DNA from: Verrucomicrobiia bacterium
GTDB taxonomy: Bacteria > Verrucomicrobiota > Verrucomicrobiia > Verrucomicrobiales > Akkermansiaceae
DNA length: 53,126 nt
Assembly (NCBI GenBank): GCA_030432565.1
Contig: JAUIGV010000036.1
Span: 1 to 53,126, forward strand
Direction: 5' to 3'
Below are positions 42,581 through 53,126 of this stretch, one piece after another (position 1 is the first letter of the stretch; the number at the start of each line of letters is the position of its first letter). A program made the position numbers and the translations under genes. The notes below the pieces were generated by a model. That model was not told the origin of the DNA. It did not search any database and saw nothing but the letters and a program-made list of their open reading frames with translations.

Positions 42581-42600
42581 TTTGTGAAATTTTTCACAAA
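42581..42600. promoter_or_regulatory. Palindrome upstream of ATP synthase operon
   Basis: A perfect 9-bp inverted repeat TTTGTGAAA / TTTCACAAA with a 2-base spacer lies 66-85 bases before atpB. It is followed at once by the promoter-like TTGCTT - 17 bases - TACATC at 42607-42635. It is a candidate binding site for a dimeric regulator; the regulator is unknown. The lack of a T run argues against a terminator. Confidence 0.5.
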
Positions 42601-42606
42601 GAAAAC

Positions 42607-42635
42607 TTGCTTGAAGTCACAGGTCTCGTTACATC
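42607..42635 (+). promoter_or_regulatory. Candidate sigma70-type promoter of atp operon
   Basis: TTGCTT (42607-42612) and TACATC (42630-42635) are separated by 17 bases, the optimal spacing. It lies about 30 bases upstream of atpB, and the -35 matches 4 of 6 consensus bases. The call rests on spacing and position. Confidence 0.35.
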
Positions 42636-42665
42636 CCGCGCAGCCCTATTCTTCGGGCCACGGCA

Positions 42666-43565
42666 ATGTTCTCGATCATCCGATTCTTCACCCTCGTTTC
42701 TGCAGTGTTCTTCGCCTCTGCTTCCTCATCCATGGCGGCGGAAGGCCACGATCATCTTCCTGCGAGTGCGGAGGTCCTCTTTGAGGCAGGTTGGTTTAAA
42801 TTCACCAACTCGACCCTGATGATGCTCATCGTGGCGGTTTTTCTGATCGTGGTGGCGCAGCTTGCGACCCGCAAGATCACTCTGGTTCCCAGCAAGTTAC
42901 AAAACTTCGTCGAGTGGATCCTTGAGAGCTTGATCAACTTCCTGAGCGGCGTTCTTGGTGAGTCCCTCGCCAAGCGAACATTCTGGTTCTTCGGAACGCT
43001 TTTTATCATGATTCTCTTCTCCAACTGGATGGGCTTGATCCCCGGAGTTGGAACGATCGGTTTCTTCAACGTCACTCCTGACGGCGATCCGTACCCCGGC
43101 GACACTTTCACCCCTCTTCTTCGCGGAGCTAATGCCGACCTCAACATGACTTCGGCCATGGCGGTGGCGTTCGCGATCCTCTGGTTCTACTGGGCGGTGA
43201 CCGAAACCAGCGTGAAAGATTTCTTTGCTCACATCTTCGCTCCCAAAGGGAAGTTTGAAGGTGTCATGCTGGTTGGGATGATCGTGATCTTTCTTTTCGT
43301 TGGCCTGATCGAGGTCGCTTCCATCGCGTTTCGCCCGGTTGCCCTCATGTTCCGCCTCTACGGGAACGTCTACGCCGGTGAGAACATGTTGGAGTCCATC
43401 ATGAACATGGTGCCTCTCGATTATGTCAAGTGGCTCGCCGCCCTTCCCTTTTATTTCCTGGAGCTCCTTGTCGGCCTCATCCAGGCCCTCGTATTCACCC
43501 TCCTCTGCGCAGTTTTCCTTCGCTTGATCTGCGAACACGAACACGACGACGAGCACGCCCACTGA
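42666..43565 (+). CDS. atpB: F0F1 ATP synthase subunit a
   Basis: A 299-residue membrane subunit that forms the proton half-channels against the c-ring. A cleavable-looking N-terminal signal (FFTLVSAVFFASASSSMAA) precedes the usual helices. The essential Arg is in IAFRPVALMFRLYGNVYAGE. TFWFFGTLFIMILFSNWMGL and LPFYFLELLVGLIQALVFTL are other hallmarks. The C-terminus is His/Asp/Glu-rich (EHEHDDEHAH), an unusual metal-like tail. First gene of a complete atpBEFHAGDC set; an atpI gene is not visible upstream. Confidence 0.96.
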   Translation: MFSIIRFFTLVSAVFFASASSSMAAEGHDHLPASAEVLFEAGWFKFTNSTLMMLIVAVFLIVVAQLATRKITLVPSKLQNFVEWILESLINFLSGVLGESLAKRTFWFFGTLFIMILFSNWMGLIPGVGTIGFFNVTPDGDPYPGDTFTPLLRGANADLNMTSAMAVAFAILWFYWAVTETSVKDFFAHIFAPKGKFEGVMLVGMIVIFLFVGLIEVASIAFRPVALMFRLYGNVYAGENMLESIMNMVPLDYVKWLAALPFYFLELLVGLIQALVFTLLCAVFLRLICEHEHDDEHAH

Positions 43566-43643
43566 AAAATTTCCAACTCTTCCGGCAGGACCATGCGCAG
43601 ATAAGCGTGGATGTCGGGAACCAAAACCAAACCAAATAAAAAA

Positions 43644-43862
43644 ATGACTGAACTCCTTATGTTCCTCCTCGCTGCCCTCGAAGGCAAGTTTCACGTTGGT
43701 CTCGCAGCTGTTGGCTCGGGTATCGGCATTGGACTCCTCGGAATGAAGGCTGCTGAAGCCACCGGCCGCAACCCAGGTGCTGCTGCCGACATCCTCAAGA
43801 TCGCGATCATTCTCGCTGCTCTCATCGAGGGTATCGTCTTCTTCGCTATCTTCCTCGCTTAA
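43644..43862 (+). CDS. atpE: F0F1 ATP synthase subunit c
   Basis: A 72-residue hairpin of two membrane helices, the rotor ring protein. The Gly-rich first helix (AAVGSGIGIGLLGMKAAEAT), the polar loop with RNPGAA and the second helix with the ion-carrying Glu in ALIEGIVFF are seen. The residues after Glu are Gly-Ile rather than Ser-Thr, which favours protons over sodium. The start was chosen at 43644 (MTELLMFLL); the frame also opens 11 codons earlier without membrane character. Standard length. Confidence 0.95.
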   Translation: MTELLMFLLAALEGKFHVGLAAVGSGIGIGLLGMKAAEATGRNPGAAADILKIAIILAALIEGIVFFAIFLA

Positions 43863-43964
43863 CGAACTTTGGTGGTCTCCGGGGATTCCCGCCGAATCCC
43901 CGGAGCAACCGCTCCCCTTTTAAATTCCCTCAGGGACTCCTCCTTCCAAATTTTCTCTCCGATT

Positions 43965-44528
43965 ATGACTGTCTCCGCATTCATCCTGGCCTCTACCGAA
44001 GCTGCTGTCGAAGCCGCCGACCAGAGTCCTGTCGAAAAAATCGTCGATAAGTTCGGCCTGCACTGGAGTCTCTTTATCTCTCAGCTCGTTGCTTTTCTCA
44101 TCGTCTGCTTCCTTCTTAAGAAGTTTGCTTACGGTCCCGTCATGGAAATGCTCGAGCAGCGCAAGCATCGCATTGAAGATGGCGAAACCAAGCTCATCGA
44201 AATCGAAAAACAGCTCGAAGAAAGTGAAGCCCAGAAGGCCGCTCTCCTCGAGAAAGCCAACGCTGACGCCAAGCGCATGATTACGGAAGCCAAGGATAGT
44301 GCGACCGCATTCGGCGAGCAAAAGGCGCAGGAAGCCGTCGCTCAGGCTCAGACCATTCTCAACAAGGCACAGGAAGCCGCCCGTGCCGAGCGCGCCGCCA
44401 TGGCCGCCGAGCTCAAGCAGGAGTTCGGGCGCCTTGTCGTTGCCACCACCAGCCAGGTTGCCGGTAAAGAGCTCAATGCCGCCGACCAGAAGCGGATCAA
44501 CGACGAAGCTGTTTCCAGCCTCAACTAA
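43965..44528 (+). CDS. atpF: F0F1 ATP synthase subunit b
   Basis: A 187-residue peripheral stalk protein. An N-terminal extension of about 35 residues (MTVSAFILASTEAAVEAADQ) precedes one membrane helix (LFISQLVAFLIVCFLLKKFA) and then a long charged coiled coil (RIEDGETKLIEIEKQLEESE onward, many Ala and Glu) that ends SSLN. I chose the ATG at 43965 over the in-frame GTG at 43869, because the upstream part is not conserved-looking. The stretch between atpE and atpF (about 100 bases) is C- and T-rich. Confidence 0.93.
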   Translation: MTVSAFILASTEAAVEAADQSPVEKIVDKFGLHWSLFISQLVAFLIVCFLLKKFAYGPVMEMLEQRKHRIEDGETKLIEIEKQLEESEAQKAALLEKANADAKRMITEAKDSATAFGEQKAQEAVAQAQTILNKAQEAARAERAAMAAELKQEFGRLVVATTSQVAGKELNAADQKRINDEAVSSLN

Positions 44529-44549
44529 TTTTTTTATCCCCAGCCGACG

Positions 44550-44942
44550 ATGAAAGTTTCCAAGGTCGCCCAGAGCACCGCTCGCCGCATCTTCCGCCTT
44601 TGCTCAAAGGACGGACAGGTGAACGAGAAGCATCTTGCCATGGCCATCAAGAAACTTGCCACCGAGAAGCCCCGCGACTACCGCGGAATGCTGCAGGCCC
44701 TTCGCCGCCTCCTCCGTGCCGAGCTTGCCAAGAGGCAGGTGACCGTCGAAAGCGCCGTCGAACTCAACGAAACGACCTCCAACAAGGTCAAAAAATCTCT
44801 CAAAAGCCAATACGGCAAAGACCTCAACTTTGATTTCAAAGTCACCCCCGAACTTCTCGGTGGCATGCGCATCCGCGTCGGAAATGATCTTTTCGACGGT
44901 TCGGTGAAGGCACGCCTCGAGCGCCTTCAGGACTCTCTTTAA
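44550..44942 (+). CDS. atpH: F0F1 ATP synthase subunit delta (short)
   Basis: A 130-residue stator protein that joins F1 to the b dimer. The C-terminal domain is plain: VTVESAVELNETTSNKVKKS, LGGMRIRVGNDLFDGSVKAR. Other bacterial delta subunits have about 175-185 residues, so the N-terminal six-helix domain, which holds the alpha subunits, is shortened here: only about 75 residues precede the strand. No start upstream in this frame would extend it. Position between atpF and atpA is canonical. Confidence 0.92.
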   Translation: MKVSKVAQSTARRIFRLCSKDGQVNEKHLAMAIKKLATEKPRDYRGMLQALRRLLRAELAKRQVTVESAVELNETTSNKVKKSLKSQYGKDLNFDFKVTPELLGGMRIRVGNDLFDGSVKARLERLQDSL

Positions 44943-44987
44943 TTCTCCTCTTCTCCCTTTTCACCCACTCTCTCACCAATACTTGTT

Positions 44988-46520
44988 ATGAGCAGCATCC
45001 TCCAGGAACTGGAAGCCCAAATCGCGAACGTTTCGACGTCCGTTGAAAAAACCAATATCGGCATCGTCCGTGAAACCGGTGACGGAGTCGCCAAGGTCGA
45101 AGGACTCAGCGACGCCCAGCTGAACGAGATGATCGAGTTTCCCGGCGGACTCACCGGACTTGCCCTCAACCTTGAGGAAGGCGAAGTCGGGGTCGTGTTC
45201 CTTGGTGACGGAAAGCACATCACCGAAGGCATGGAGTGCAAAGCAACCGGCAAGCTCCTCTCGGTTCCCGTTGGCGAAAATTTCCTCGGCCGCGTGGTGA
45301 ACACCCTTGCCCAGCCCATCGACGGAAAAGGCGACATCGAGGCTGCCGACCAGTATCCTGTTGAAAAGATCGCTCCCGGCATCATTAAGCGAAAGTCTGT
45401 TTCGGTTCCTCTTCAGACCGGTATCGCCGCCATCGACGCCATGATCCCGATCGGTCGTGGTCAGCGTGAGCTCATTATTGGCGATCGTTCCACCGGTAAG
45501 ACCACCATCGCGATTGATACCATCATCTCCCAGGCCAACCAGAACAAGGCAGCCGCCGAAGGTCGCCTCAAAGGTCACAAGCCTGTCTACTGTGTTTACG
45601 TTGGTATCGGCCAGAAGCAGTCGAACATCGCCCGCACCGTGGCCACTCTCGAAGCAGCCGGTGCGCTCGATAACACCATCATCGTTTCCGCTTCAGCATC
45701 CGATTCGGCCACCAACCAGTTCCTCGCACCCTACTCCGGATGTGCTCTTGCCGAGTATCTCATGGATCAGGGCAAGGATGTCCTTATCGTCTTTGATGAC
45801 CTTTCCAAGCAGGCTGTGGCCTATCGTCAGGTGTCTCTCATTCTTCGCCGCCCTTCCGGTCGTGAGGCCTACCCTGGTGACGTTTTCTACCTGCACTCAC
45901 GCCTTCTTGAGCGTTCCGCCCGTCTCTCCGAGAAGGAGGGTGGAGGTTCCCTCACTGCGCTCCCGATCATTGAGACCCAGGCCGGTGACGTTTCGGCCTA
46001 CATTCCGACCAACGTGATTTCCATCACCGACGGTCAGATTTTCCTTGAGACCGACCTTTTCTACCAGGGCATCCGCCCCGCGATTTCCGTGGGTCTCTCG
46101 GTGTCCCGTGTGGGATCGGCCGCGCAGACCAAGGCCATCAAGAAGGTGGCTGGAACGACCAAGCTCGATTTGGCCCAGTTCCGCGAACTCCAGGCCTTCG
46201 CCCAGTTCGGATCCGATCTCGACGAAGCCACCAAGGGTAAGATCAACCGTGGTCAACGCATCGTTGAACTTTTCAAGCAGAACCAATACTCGCCTCTCGG
46301 AATGGAGATGGAGGTAGCCGTCCTCTGGTCCATGCAAAATGGACACTTCGACGACGTCGAAGTCGAGCGCGTCAAGGAATGCCAGGCAGCTCTTGAGGAA
46401 TTCCTCACCACCCGCAAGGCCGACCTTCTCCAGAAGATTGCCGATGAAAAAGCTCTTTCCGACGAAATCAACGACGGCCTCAAAACCGCCCTTGAGGACT
46501 TCAAGAGTTCCTGGAAATAA
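44988..46520 (+). CDS. atpA: F0F1 ATP synthase subunit alpha
   Basis: A 510-residue non-catalytic nucleotide-binding subunit of F1. Walker A is GDRSTGKTT; further signatures are [56 protein letters not shown] then [15 protein letters not shown], and [17 protein letters not shown]. Length is normal. It uses C-ending codons much more than the glycan genes, in line with high expression. Confidence 0.98.
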   Translation: MSSILQELEAQIANVSTSVEKTNIGIVRETGDGVAKVEGLSDAQLNEMIEFPGGLTGLALNLEEGEVGVVFLGDGKHITEGMECKATGKLLSVPVGENFLGRVVNTLAQPIDGKGDIEAADQYPVEKIAPGIIKRKSVSVPLQTGIAAIDAMIPIGRGQRELIIGDRSTGKTTIAIDTIISQANQNKAAAEGRLKGHKPVYCVYVGIGQKQSNIARTVATLEAAGALDNTIIVSASASDSATNQFLAPYSGCALAEYLMDQGKDVLIVFDDLSKQAVAYRQVSLILRRPSGREAYPGDVFYLHSRLLERSARLSEKEGGGSLTALPIIETQAGDVSAYIPTNVISITDGQIFLETDLFYQGIRPAISVGLSVSRVGSAAQTKAIKKVAGTTKLDLAQFRELQAFAQFGSDLDEATKGKINRGQRIVELFKQNQYSPLGMEMEVAVLWSMQNGHFDDVEVERVKECQAALEEFLTTRKADLLQKIADEKALSDEINDGLKTALEDFKSSWK

Positions 46521-46572
46521 GCTCGAAGCACTCTCTGCTTCAAACTGAACACTTCAAACTGCAACCTTTCAA

Positions 46573-48991
<2,419 letters not shown>

Positions 48992-49016
48992 TTCCTAATT
49001 TTCAGATCAAAATCCC

Positions 49017-49421
49017 ATGTCCTTTCAACTCGACATCGTGACTCCGGAGAAGACTATCTTCTCTGACACCGTGGATGATGTTTATCTTCCCGGAAGCGAG
49101 GGTGAGATGGGGATTTTGAGCATGCACGCGGCACTTGTTGCTCCGCTGAAGCCCGGAGAGCTTCGCTACCTCAAGGATGGTAAAATCGAAGAGCTTGCGG
49201 TCGGTGAGGGATTTGTCGAAGTCGCTGACAATAAAGTCTCCGTTCTGATCGACCTTGCCATCGGCGAAGATGCGATCGACGAAGCCAAGGTTGAAGAGGC
49301 TATGAAGCGCGCCCAGGAGGCCTTGGCCGGCGAAAATGTCGACCACGACGAAATGGCTGCCCTTCAGGTCGTCATCGCCAAGTCCGAGGCCATGCTCCGA
49401 CTGAAACGCAAGCGGATGTAG
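49017..49421 (+). CDS. atpC: F0F1 ATP synthase subunit epsilon
   Basis: A 134-residue subunit that couples rotor to c-ring and regulates ATP hydrolysis. The N-terminal beta sandwich is clear (FQLDIVTPEKTIFSDTVDDV, LPGSEGEMGILSMHAALVAP, AVGEGFVEVADNKVSVLIDL) and the C-terminal helix pair follows (AIDEAKVEEAMKRAQEALAG, VVIAKSEAMLRLKRKRM). It ends the operon, and a terminator follows about 30 bases later. Confidence 0.96.
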   Translation: MSFQLDIVTPEKTIFSDTVDDVYLPGSEGEMGILSMHAALVAPLKPGELRYLKDGKIEELAVGEGFVEVADNKVSVLIDLAIGEDAIDEAKVEEAMKRAQEALAGENVDHDEMAALQVVIAKSEAMLRLKRKRM

Positions 49422-49452
49422 ACTTCCAAGCTGAAGTTCAAAATTTTAAGAA

Positions 49453-49480
49453 CGGCGACTGGAAACAGTCGCCGTTTTTT
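49453..49480 (+). terminator. Rho-independent terminator of atp operon
   Basis: A perfect 9-bp stem CGGCGACTG / CAGTCGCCG closes a GAAA tetraloop and is followed by six T residues, 31 bases after the atpC stop. Confidence 0.95.
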
Positions 49481-49588
49481 CATTCGGGTGAAGGCTGACC
49501 CAAGTTCCTACTTGAATAGAACGGAGACTGATTTCAGTGATCTGCCGACGAAATCAGCCAAAGTCTAACGGCAGTGATTTCCCGAAAT

Positions 49589-49892
49589 ATTCATTTTCGG
49601 GAAGACGAAATTTGAAGCGGCTCTCTTTTACGACCCTGGTTTCCCGATCAAAGCGAAGATCAGGCTGGCCGCAATTTCGCCGGCCGGAAAAGTGGATTCA
49701 GGGTTTGCGTTGGTCAACCCCGGGCCGGGAGATGATTACCGGCCACAAATGGGAGCGATTCGCCTGATGGTGGTGACAGGTAGCGAGGAACACAGACACC
49801 TTGTTGCTGCGCCCGAAGACATCAAAGGTGCCTTCTTTGCTTGGCTGAAATCGGAGTGGGAATTTGCGGCGATTCCTGAAGATCGGGAATAA
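49589..49892 (+). pseudogene. Possible gene remnant or small unknown CDS
   Basis: An open stretch from the in-frame TGA near 49575 to the stop at 49892 gives about 100 codons with protein-like composition (KFEAALFYDPGFPIKAKIRL, SGFALVNPGPGDDYRPQMGA, KGAFFAWLKSEWEFAAIPED). No ATG occurs; the only usable start is GTG at 49692, which would give 66 residues. It may be a decayed gene that lost its N-terminus. A hairpin of 8 bp (49580-49587 with 49595-49602) lies at the upstream border. The rest of 49,481-50,042 shows no gene. Confidence 0.35.
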
Positions 49893-50042
49893 TGGTGCCC
49901 GCGCGTTCGGCTCTTTTGAAATGCTCCCCTGGATCATGTGACCAGGAAAGTTTTCACCTCAAGGGGAGCGCAGCAAATAGCAATCCATGAAGAGTCAGAA
50001 CGGGAGGGGTGGATATCATCGGAGTACAAACCCTAGAAACCC

Positions 50043-51104
50043 ATGAGCGACCAACATAAAATCAGCTGCCAATATTTCTCCCAAGAGGACCTTCTGAGCG
50101 CGGGATGTCTTGATATGAACCTGGCTATGGATGCGGCGAAGAACGCGATTCTTTCCTATGAGAAGGGCGATATTTTGTTCCCGGAAAAGATTGTTCAGAT
50201 CTTTAGCCAGGAAACCCAGGAGCGGATCAATTGTCTTCCAGCCACCTTCCTCAAGGAAAAGGTCTGTGGAGTGAAGTGGGTCTCGGTTTTTCCACAGAAC
50301 CCGGTCTTGCACGGACTCCAAAACCTCAGCGCAGTCATCATTCTTTCCGAGATTATCCACGGATTCCCCATCGCTTTCATGGAAGGCACTCTTTGTTCAA
50401 ACATTCGGGTGGGCGCAATGGGTGGGCTTGCCGCAAAGCACCTCGCGCGACAGGACTCGGAGATCATTGGTTTTATCGGAGCCGGCGAGCAGTCCAAAAT
50501 GCATCTCATCGCAATGAAAACCGCCGTTCCCAATCTCAAGGAGTGTCGAGTCGCTTCCAAGGAAGCAGCCGAAGAAGAACAATTCATTCGGGAGATGTCT
50601 CCTCTTTTTCCCGACATGAAGTTTGTCGGCACCAATACCGATCTGGAGGCTGCCACCAGTGAAGCCGATATCATTGTGACGGGCACGAGTGCCCAGGCTC
50701 CTCTCTTGAAGGGAGCGTGGATGAAGCCAGGGGCTTTTTACAGTCACATTGGCGGTTGGGAGGATGAATACGCTGTCGCGAAACAGTGCGACAAGATCGT
50801 CTGCGATGACTGGGAAACCGTGAAGCACCGGACCCAAACCCTGAGCCGGATGTATAAGGACGGCGAGCTTTCTGATGATGATATTCATTGCAATCTTTCC
50901 AGCCTGCTTGATGGATCGAAGCCAGGCCGCGAATCGGCCGGGGAACGGACCTACTTCAATGCGGTCGGGCTTGCCTATGCTGATGTCGGCATTGCGCACG
51001 CGATGTATCTCCGGGCGAAGGAAGCGGGCAAGGGCTCCGGGCTTACACTCCAGCAGGAGATGATTTTTGAACACGCCAACCTGAAGGATTGGGTTCGAAT
51101 TTAA
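50043..51104 (+). CDS. Ornithine cyclodeaminase / mu-crystallin family protein
   Basis: A 353-residue NAD(P)-dependent enzyme of the OCD/alanine dehydrogenase-like family. N-terminal substrate domain: CGVKWVSVFPQNPVLHGLQN, IAFMEGTLCSNIRVGAMGGL. Rossmann domain: IIGFIGAGEQSKMHLIAM (GxGxxS/A), SEADIIVTGTSAQAPLLKGA, PGAFYSHIGGW and a C-terminal VGLAYADVGIAHAMY. True ornithine cyclodeaminases, alanine dehydrogenases and the group annotated as tyramine oxidase subunit B share this fold, so the substrate cannot be settled; this protein most resembles the last group from memory. It stands alone, with no clear terminator after it. Confidence 0.82.
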   Translation: MSDQHKISCQYFSQEDLLSAGCLDMNLAMDAAKNAILSYEKGDILFPEKIVQIFSQETQERINCLPATFLKEKVCGVKWVSVFPQNPVLHGLQNLSAVIILSEIIHGFPIAFMEGTLCSNIRVGAMGGLAAKHLARQDSEIIGFIGAGEQSKMHLIAMKTAVPNLKECRVASKEAAEEEQFIREMSPLFPDMKFVGTNTDLEAATSEADIIVTGTSAQAPLLKGAWMKPGAFYSHIGGWEDEYAVAKQCDKIVCDDWETVKHRTQTLSRMYKDGELSDDDIHCNLSSLLDGSKPGRESAGERTYFNAVGLAYADVGIAHAMYLRAKEAGKGSGLTLQQEMIFEHANLKDWVRI

Positions 51105-51190
51105 GGAGGATGAATATTTAATACCTGTCCTTGAGGGAGTTAGGGTTTTTTTTCTTGTCTCCTGATCAGCGGCCAGGCTACTTTTTAATT

Positions 51191-52018
51191 ATGAGCATGC
51201 TCGTGAAAACTCTAGGCATTCTCGCGGTGGCGGGAACTTCTGCTGCAAGTGCGGCATTATCTGCGAACAATCTGCTCGCGTTTTACGACTACAACGGAAA
51301 TGCAAGCGATCGCAGCGGGAACGCTCCGGATGCGACCTTGCAGAGCGGTGCGGTAATTTCGGCTGATGGTCTTGGATACAGCGGAAATGCAGGCGATTCC
51401 GCTTTGGACGTCACTGCTGCTTCCGCCCACGCCCTCACGACCGGACTCGATCTGAGTTCCGCGATTTCCGGTAACGCGATGGCGGTTAGCTTTTGGCAGT
51501 TCAATATTGGAAACGGAGCCGGAGCCAGAAGCCAGAGCACTGCTTTTGGCATCCTCGGAACCGGTCTGGAAGCACGTGGCTTCGGGGCACATACCACTTG
51601 GTCCGATGGTAATATCTACTTCGACCATTCCGGCTGCTGCAACCAACCCGCCCAGCGTTTGATTGCACCGGGGCTTGGCGATACCCTTGTCGACGGATGG
51701 CACCATATTGTTCTTCAGGTCGATAATGGCGCAGCGCAAATTTGGGTTGATGGATCCTTGCTGAGCGAGCACCTGAGTGGTGCCGCTGCGATTGCGTCTT
51801 CTCTAACCGGAGAGGTTCGGGTCGGTCAGCAATACGATGGGACGGTTGATTTCGATGGTCGCTTGGACGAATTCGCGGTGTGGAACACCTCTCTTGAGCC
51901 ATCGGAAATTCAGGCCCTTGCCAATGGTGCTTCGACCCTCTCGCTGATTCCCGAGCCTTCCAGCGGACTGCTCCTTTTGCTCGGTGGTGGGCTGCTTTTC
52001 GGCCGTCGCCGTCGCTAG
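51191..52018 (+). CDS. PEP-CTERM sorted LamG/concanavalin-like protein
   Basis: A 275-residue exported protein. A signal peptide (MSMLVKTLGILAVAGTSAAS) is followed by a LamG-type jelly roll (LLAFYDYNGNASDRSGNAPD, VSFWQFNIGNGAGARSQ, WHHIVLQVDNGAAQIWVDGS, VRVGQQYDGTVDFDGRLDEF) and the PEP-CTERM tail IPEPSSGLLLLLGGGLLF plus RRRR. PEP-CTERM proteins are processed by exosortase and sorted to the envelope or matrix. The chosen ATG at 51191 begins the signal; the frame extends 20 codons up. Confidence 0.88.
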   Translation: MSMLVKTLGILAVAGTSAASAALSANNLLAFYDYNGNASDRSGNAPDATLQSGAVISADGLGYSGNAGDSALDVTAASAHALTTGLDLSSAISGNAMAVSFWQFNIGNGAGARSQSTAFGILGTGLEARGFGAHTTWSDGNIYFDHSGCCNQPAQRLIAPGLGDTLVDGWHHIVLQVDNGAAQIWVDGSLLSEHLSGAAAIASSLTGEVRVGQQYDGTVDFDGRLDEFAVWNTSLEPSEIQALANGASTLSLIPEPSSGLLLLLGGGLLFGRRRR

Positions 52019-52047
52019 AGGGCTACACAGTCCAAACTTCTTTTCAA

Positions 52048-52080
52048 AACCGCCTGATGTTATTTCGGGCGGTTTTTTTT
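52048..52080 (+). terminator. Rho-independent terminator after PEP-CTERM gene
   Basis: The stem AACCGCC / GGCGGTT with a loop of 13 bases is followed by a T run of eight bases (the last two arm bases included), about 30 bases after the stop. Confidence 0.75.
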
Positions 52081-52236
52081 GGGTGTGAAAGATTAGGAAA
52101 GGCGGAGTGAGGAGATCTTATCGTGCCCACAGATGATTGGTCTATTGAGACGAATGGACTCCAAACACCATGGCATCCGATTTTCATGCTCATTGGTGCA
52201 CAGGAATGTTAGGAAAGGTCCTTCCCCTTCCATGCT

Positions 52237-53031
52237 GTGAAACCCTCATCCGACTCCCCGACGCTGCGACGTGCCGTTTCGCTACCCGCCTTGGTTTTTT
52301 ACGGGGTCGGTACTATATTGGGTGCCGGAATTTATGTTCTGATCGGCGAGGTAGCGGCAGCGGCAAAATACGGAATTCTTTGGTCTCTCGCTGTCGCTGG
52401 TCTCCTTGCTGCAATGACGGCCTGCTCTTTTGCCGTCCTTTCACGACGATTCCCCGGGAGTGCAGGTGAAGCGCTGTATGTTCACAAAGCTTTCAAGCGC
52501 GACAGTCTGGCCACTCTCACTGGTTTGGCCGTGGCGCTTGTTGGGATCACCTCTTGTGCCACCATGGCGGTGGGAATGGTGGGATACCTCACCCGTCTCC
52601 TCCCGCTCGGTAGCGTTACGATTATTATTTTTACCGTCGCTATTCTGGGCGGAATTGCTTTCTGGGGTGTGAGGCAATCGGTAGGTCTCGCCGCTTTCAT
52701 TACAATCGTTGAGGTTCTGGGGCTCATCTTTATCGCAAGCCTTCCAATTTGGTCGGAAACACCGATTTCCGTGAATTGGTCACTCTTTCTGCCCTCGTCC
52801 GGAGCGTGGCAGTGGTCGGGTGTTTTTCTTGGGGCCTTTGTTGCCTTCTTCGCCTTCATCGGATTTGAAGACATCGTCAACCTCGCCGAGGAGACTAAAA
52901 ATCCCCGCCGTAATTTACCGGCTGCCATCGTCATCTCCCTGGTGGTTGCGATGGTAATTTATCTCTGGGTTGCCGTTACGGTGATATCGTCCATTGAACC
53001 ATTGGAATCAAAACTGAAGTGCAACGTTTGA
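52237..53031 (+). pseudogene. Amino-acid permease (APC family), truncated by insertion
   Basis: The first 254 or so residues of an amino-acid/polyamine permease, which normally has 12 membrane segments and about 430-470 residues. Seven or so are present. The opening LVFYGVGTILGAGIYVLIGE is the canonical first helix with the GxGI(Y) turn; AFFAFIGFEDIVNLAEETKN and NPRRNLPAAIVISLVV are the conserved central motif. After VTVISSIEP the sequence departs from the family and stops at LESKLKCNV. The break coincides with the left end of an IS30-like element, so this copy is inactivated. The GTG at 52237 is the start; the 52,081-52,236 gap shows nothing clear. Confidence 0.85.
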
Positions 53032-53126
53032 GGTTGGCAATAGGCCAGGGCCTGAGAGACGCTCTGGTTCGATCGCCAAACCAAACTCAAAGTGAATCAA
53101 TACAAGCACCTGACCCGTCAAGATAG
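53003..53126 (+). mobile_element. Left end of an IS30-family insertion sequence (partial)
   Basis: A non-permease sequence begins near 53003 (AATCAAAACTGAAGTGCAAC is the candidate terminal repeat at 53005-53024). After about 90 bases it reaches a GTG start with an IS30-type transposase N-terminus. The right end and the direct repeats lie outside the window. The exact edge is uncertain by a few bases. The window ends inside this element, as expected where assemblies break at multi-copy sequences. Confidence 0.65.
53092..53126 (+). CDS. IS30-family transposase, N-terminal fragment
   Basis: Eleven complete codons from GTG read MNQYKHLTRQD, and the next codon is cut by the window end. IS30-family transposases characteristically start with xYKHLTxxxRxxI before a helix-turn-helix. 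The start codon and motif position fit, although the short length limits certainty. The gene would continue for about 320 residues beyond the window. Confidence 0.65.
   Translation, partial: MNQYKHLTRQD

Overview
The window is chromosomal DNA from a Gram-negative bacterium, most likely Verrucomicrobiota (Verrucomicrobiales-like). The grounds are the DUF1800/DUF1501 gene pair, a CotH/lamin-tail giant protein coupled to a Cys-type sulfatase, DUF3160 and ThuA secreted proteins, a PEP-CTERM protein, and an F-type ATP synthase whose subunit a carries a signal peptide. Shine-Dalgarno sequences are weak at many starts, so several start codons were chosen by domain fit. No rRNA, tRNA or CRISPR array was seen.

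Layout. (1) 1-12,080, plus strand: a surface-polysaccharide locus. It has an MBOAT acyltransferase, three free-standing GT4 glycosyltransferases, a degenerate nucleotidyltransferase/kinase-like protein, a 799-residue nucleotidyltransferase + P-loop kinase + GT4 fusion, an APH-fold kinase, a UDP-GlcNAc 2-epimerase and a DegT/WbpE-type sugar aminotransferase. It closes with a strong terminator. (2) 12,242-16,386, plus: DUF1800, DUF1501 and a small pseudopilin-tail protein, a probable secretion/surface operon. (3) 16,396-24,275, minus: a ThuA-like protein, a sulfatase and a 1284-residue CotH protein. (4) 24,346-28,146, minus: an NAD/ADP-ribose cluster made of an NrtR-type Nudix regulator, a vault-repeat/SPFH-like coiled-coil protein, an ADP-ribosylglycohydrolase with a hydrophobic tail, and a CobB-type sirtuin. 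Two tandem palindromes lie in front of the regulator. This is the most unusual system in the window, because eukaryotic vaults also combine a vault protein with ADP-ribose chemistry.

(5) 28,279-33,010: a small membrane protein, a beta-propeller protein, a DUF3160 protein and a decayed VIT/CCC1 transporter. (6) 33,058-36,204, minus: HNH protein, RtcB RNA ligase and an unknown protein, preceded by a strongly structured leader with its own terminator. (7) 36,768-42,522: a beta-barrel porin, PabB coupled to a small HExxH protein, a TPR-like anchored protein, and a pseudokinase-TM-SUMF1 fusion. (8) 42,666-49,480: a complete atpBEFHAGDC operon. (9) 49,500-53,126: a gene remnant, an ornithine cyclodeaminase-family enzyme, a PEP-CTERM LamG protein, and an amino-acid permease cut off by what looks like the left end of an IS30-family element, whose transposase start codon lies 35 bases from the window end.

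How the parts work together: region 1 builds and decorates a glycan that probably contains an amino or diacetamido sugar. Regions 2, 3 and 5 encode exported proteins, four of which share one verrucomicrobial beta module. Region 4 senses and processes NAD-derived ADP-ribose. Region 6 looks like an RNA repair or damage response unit.
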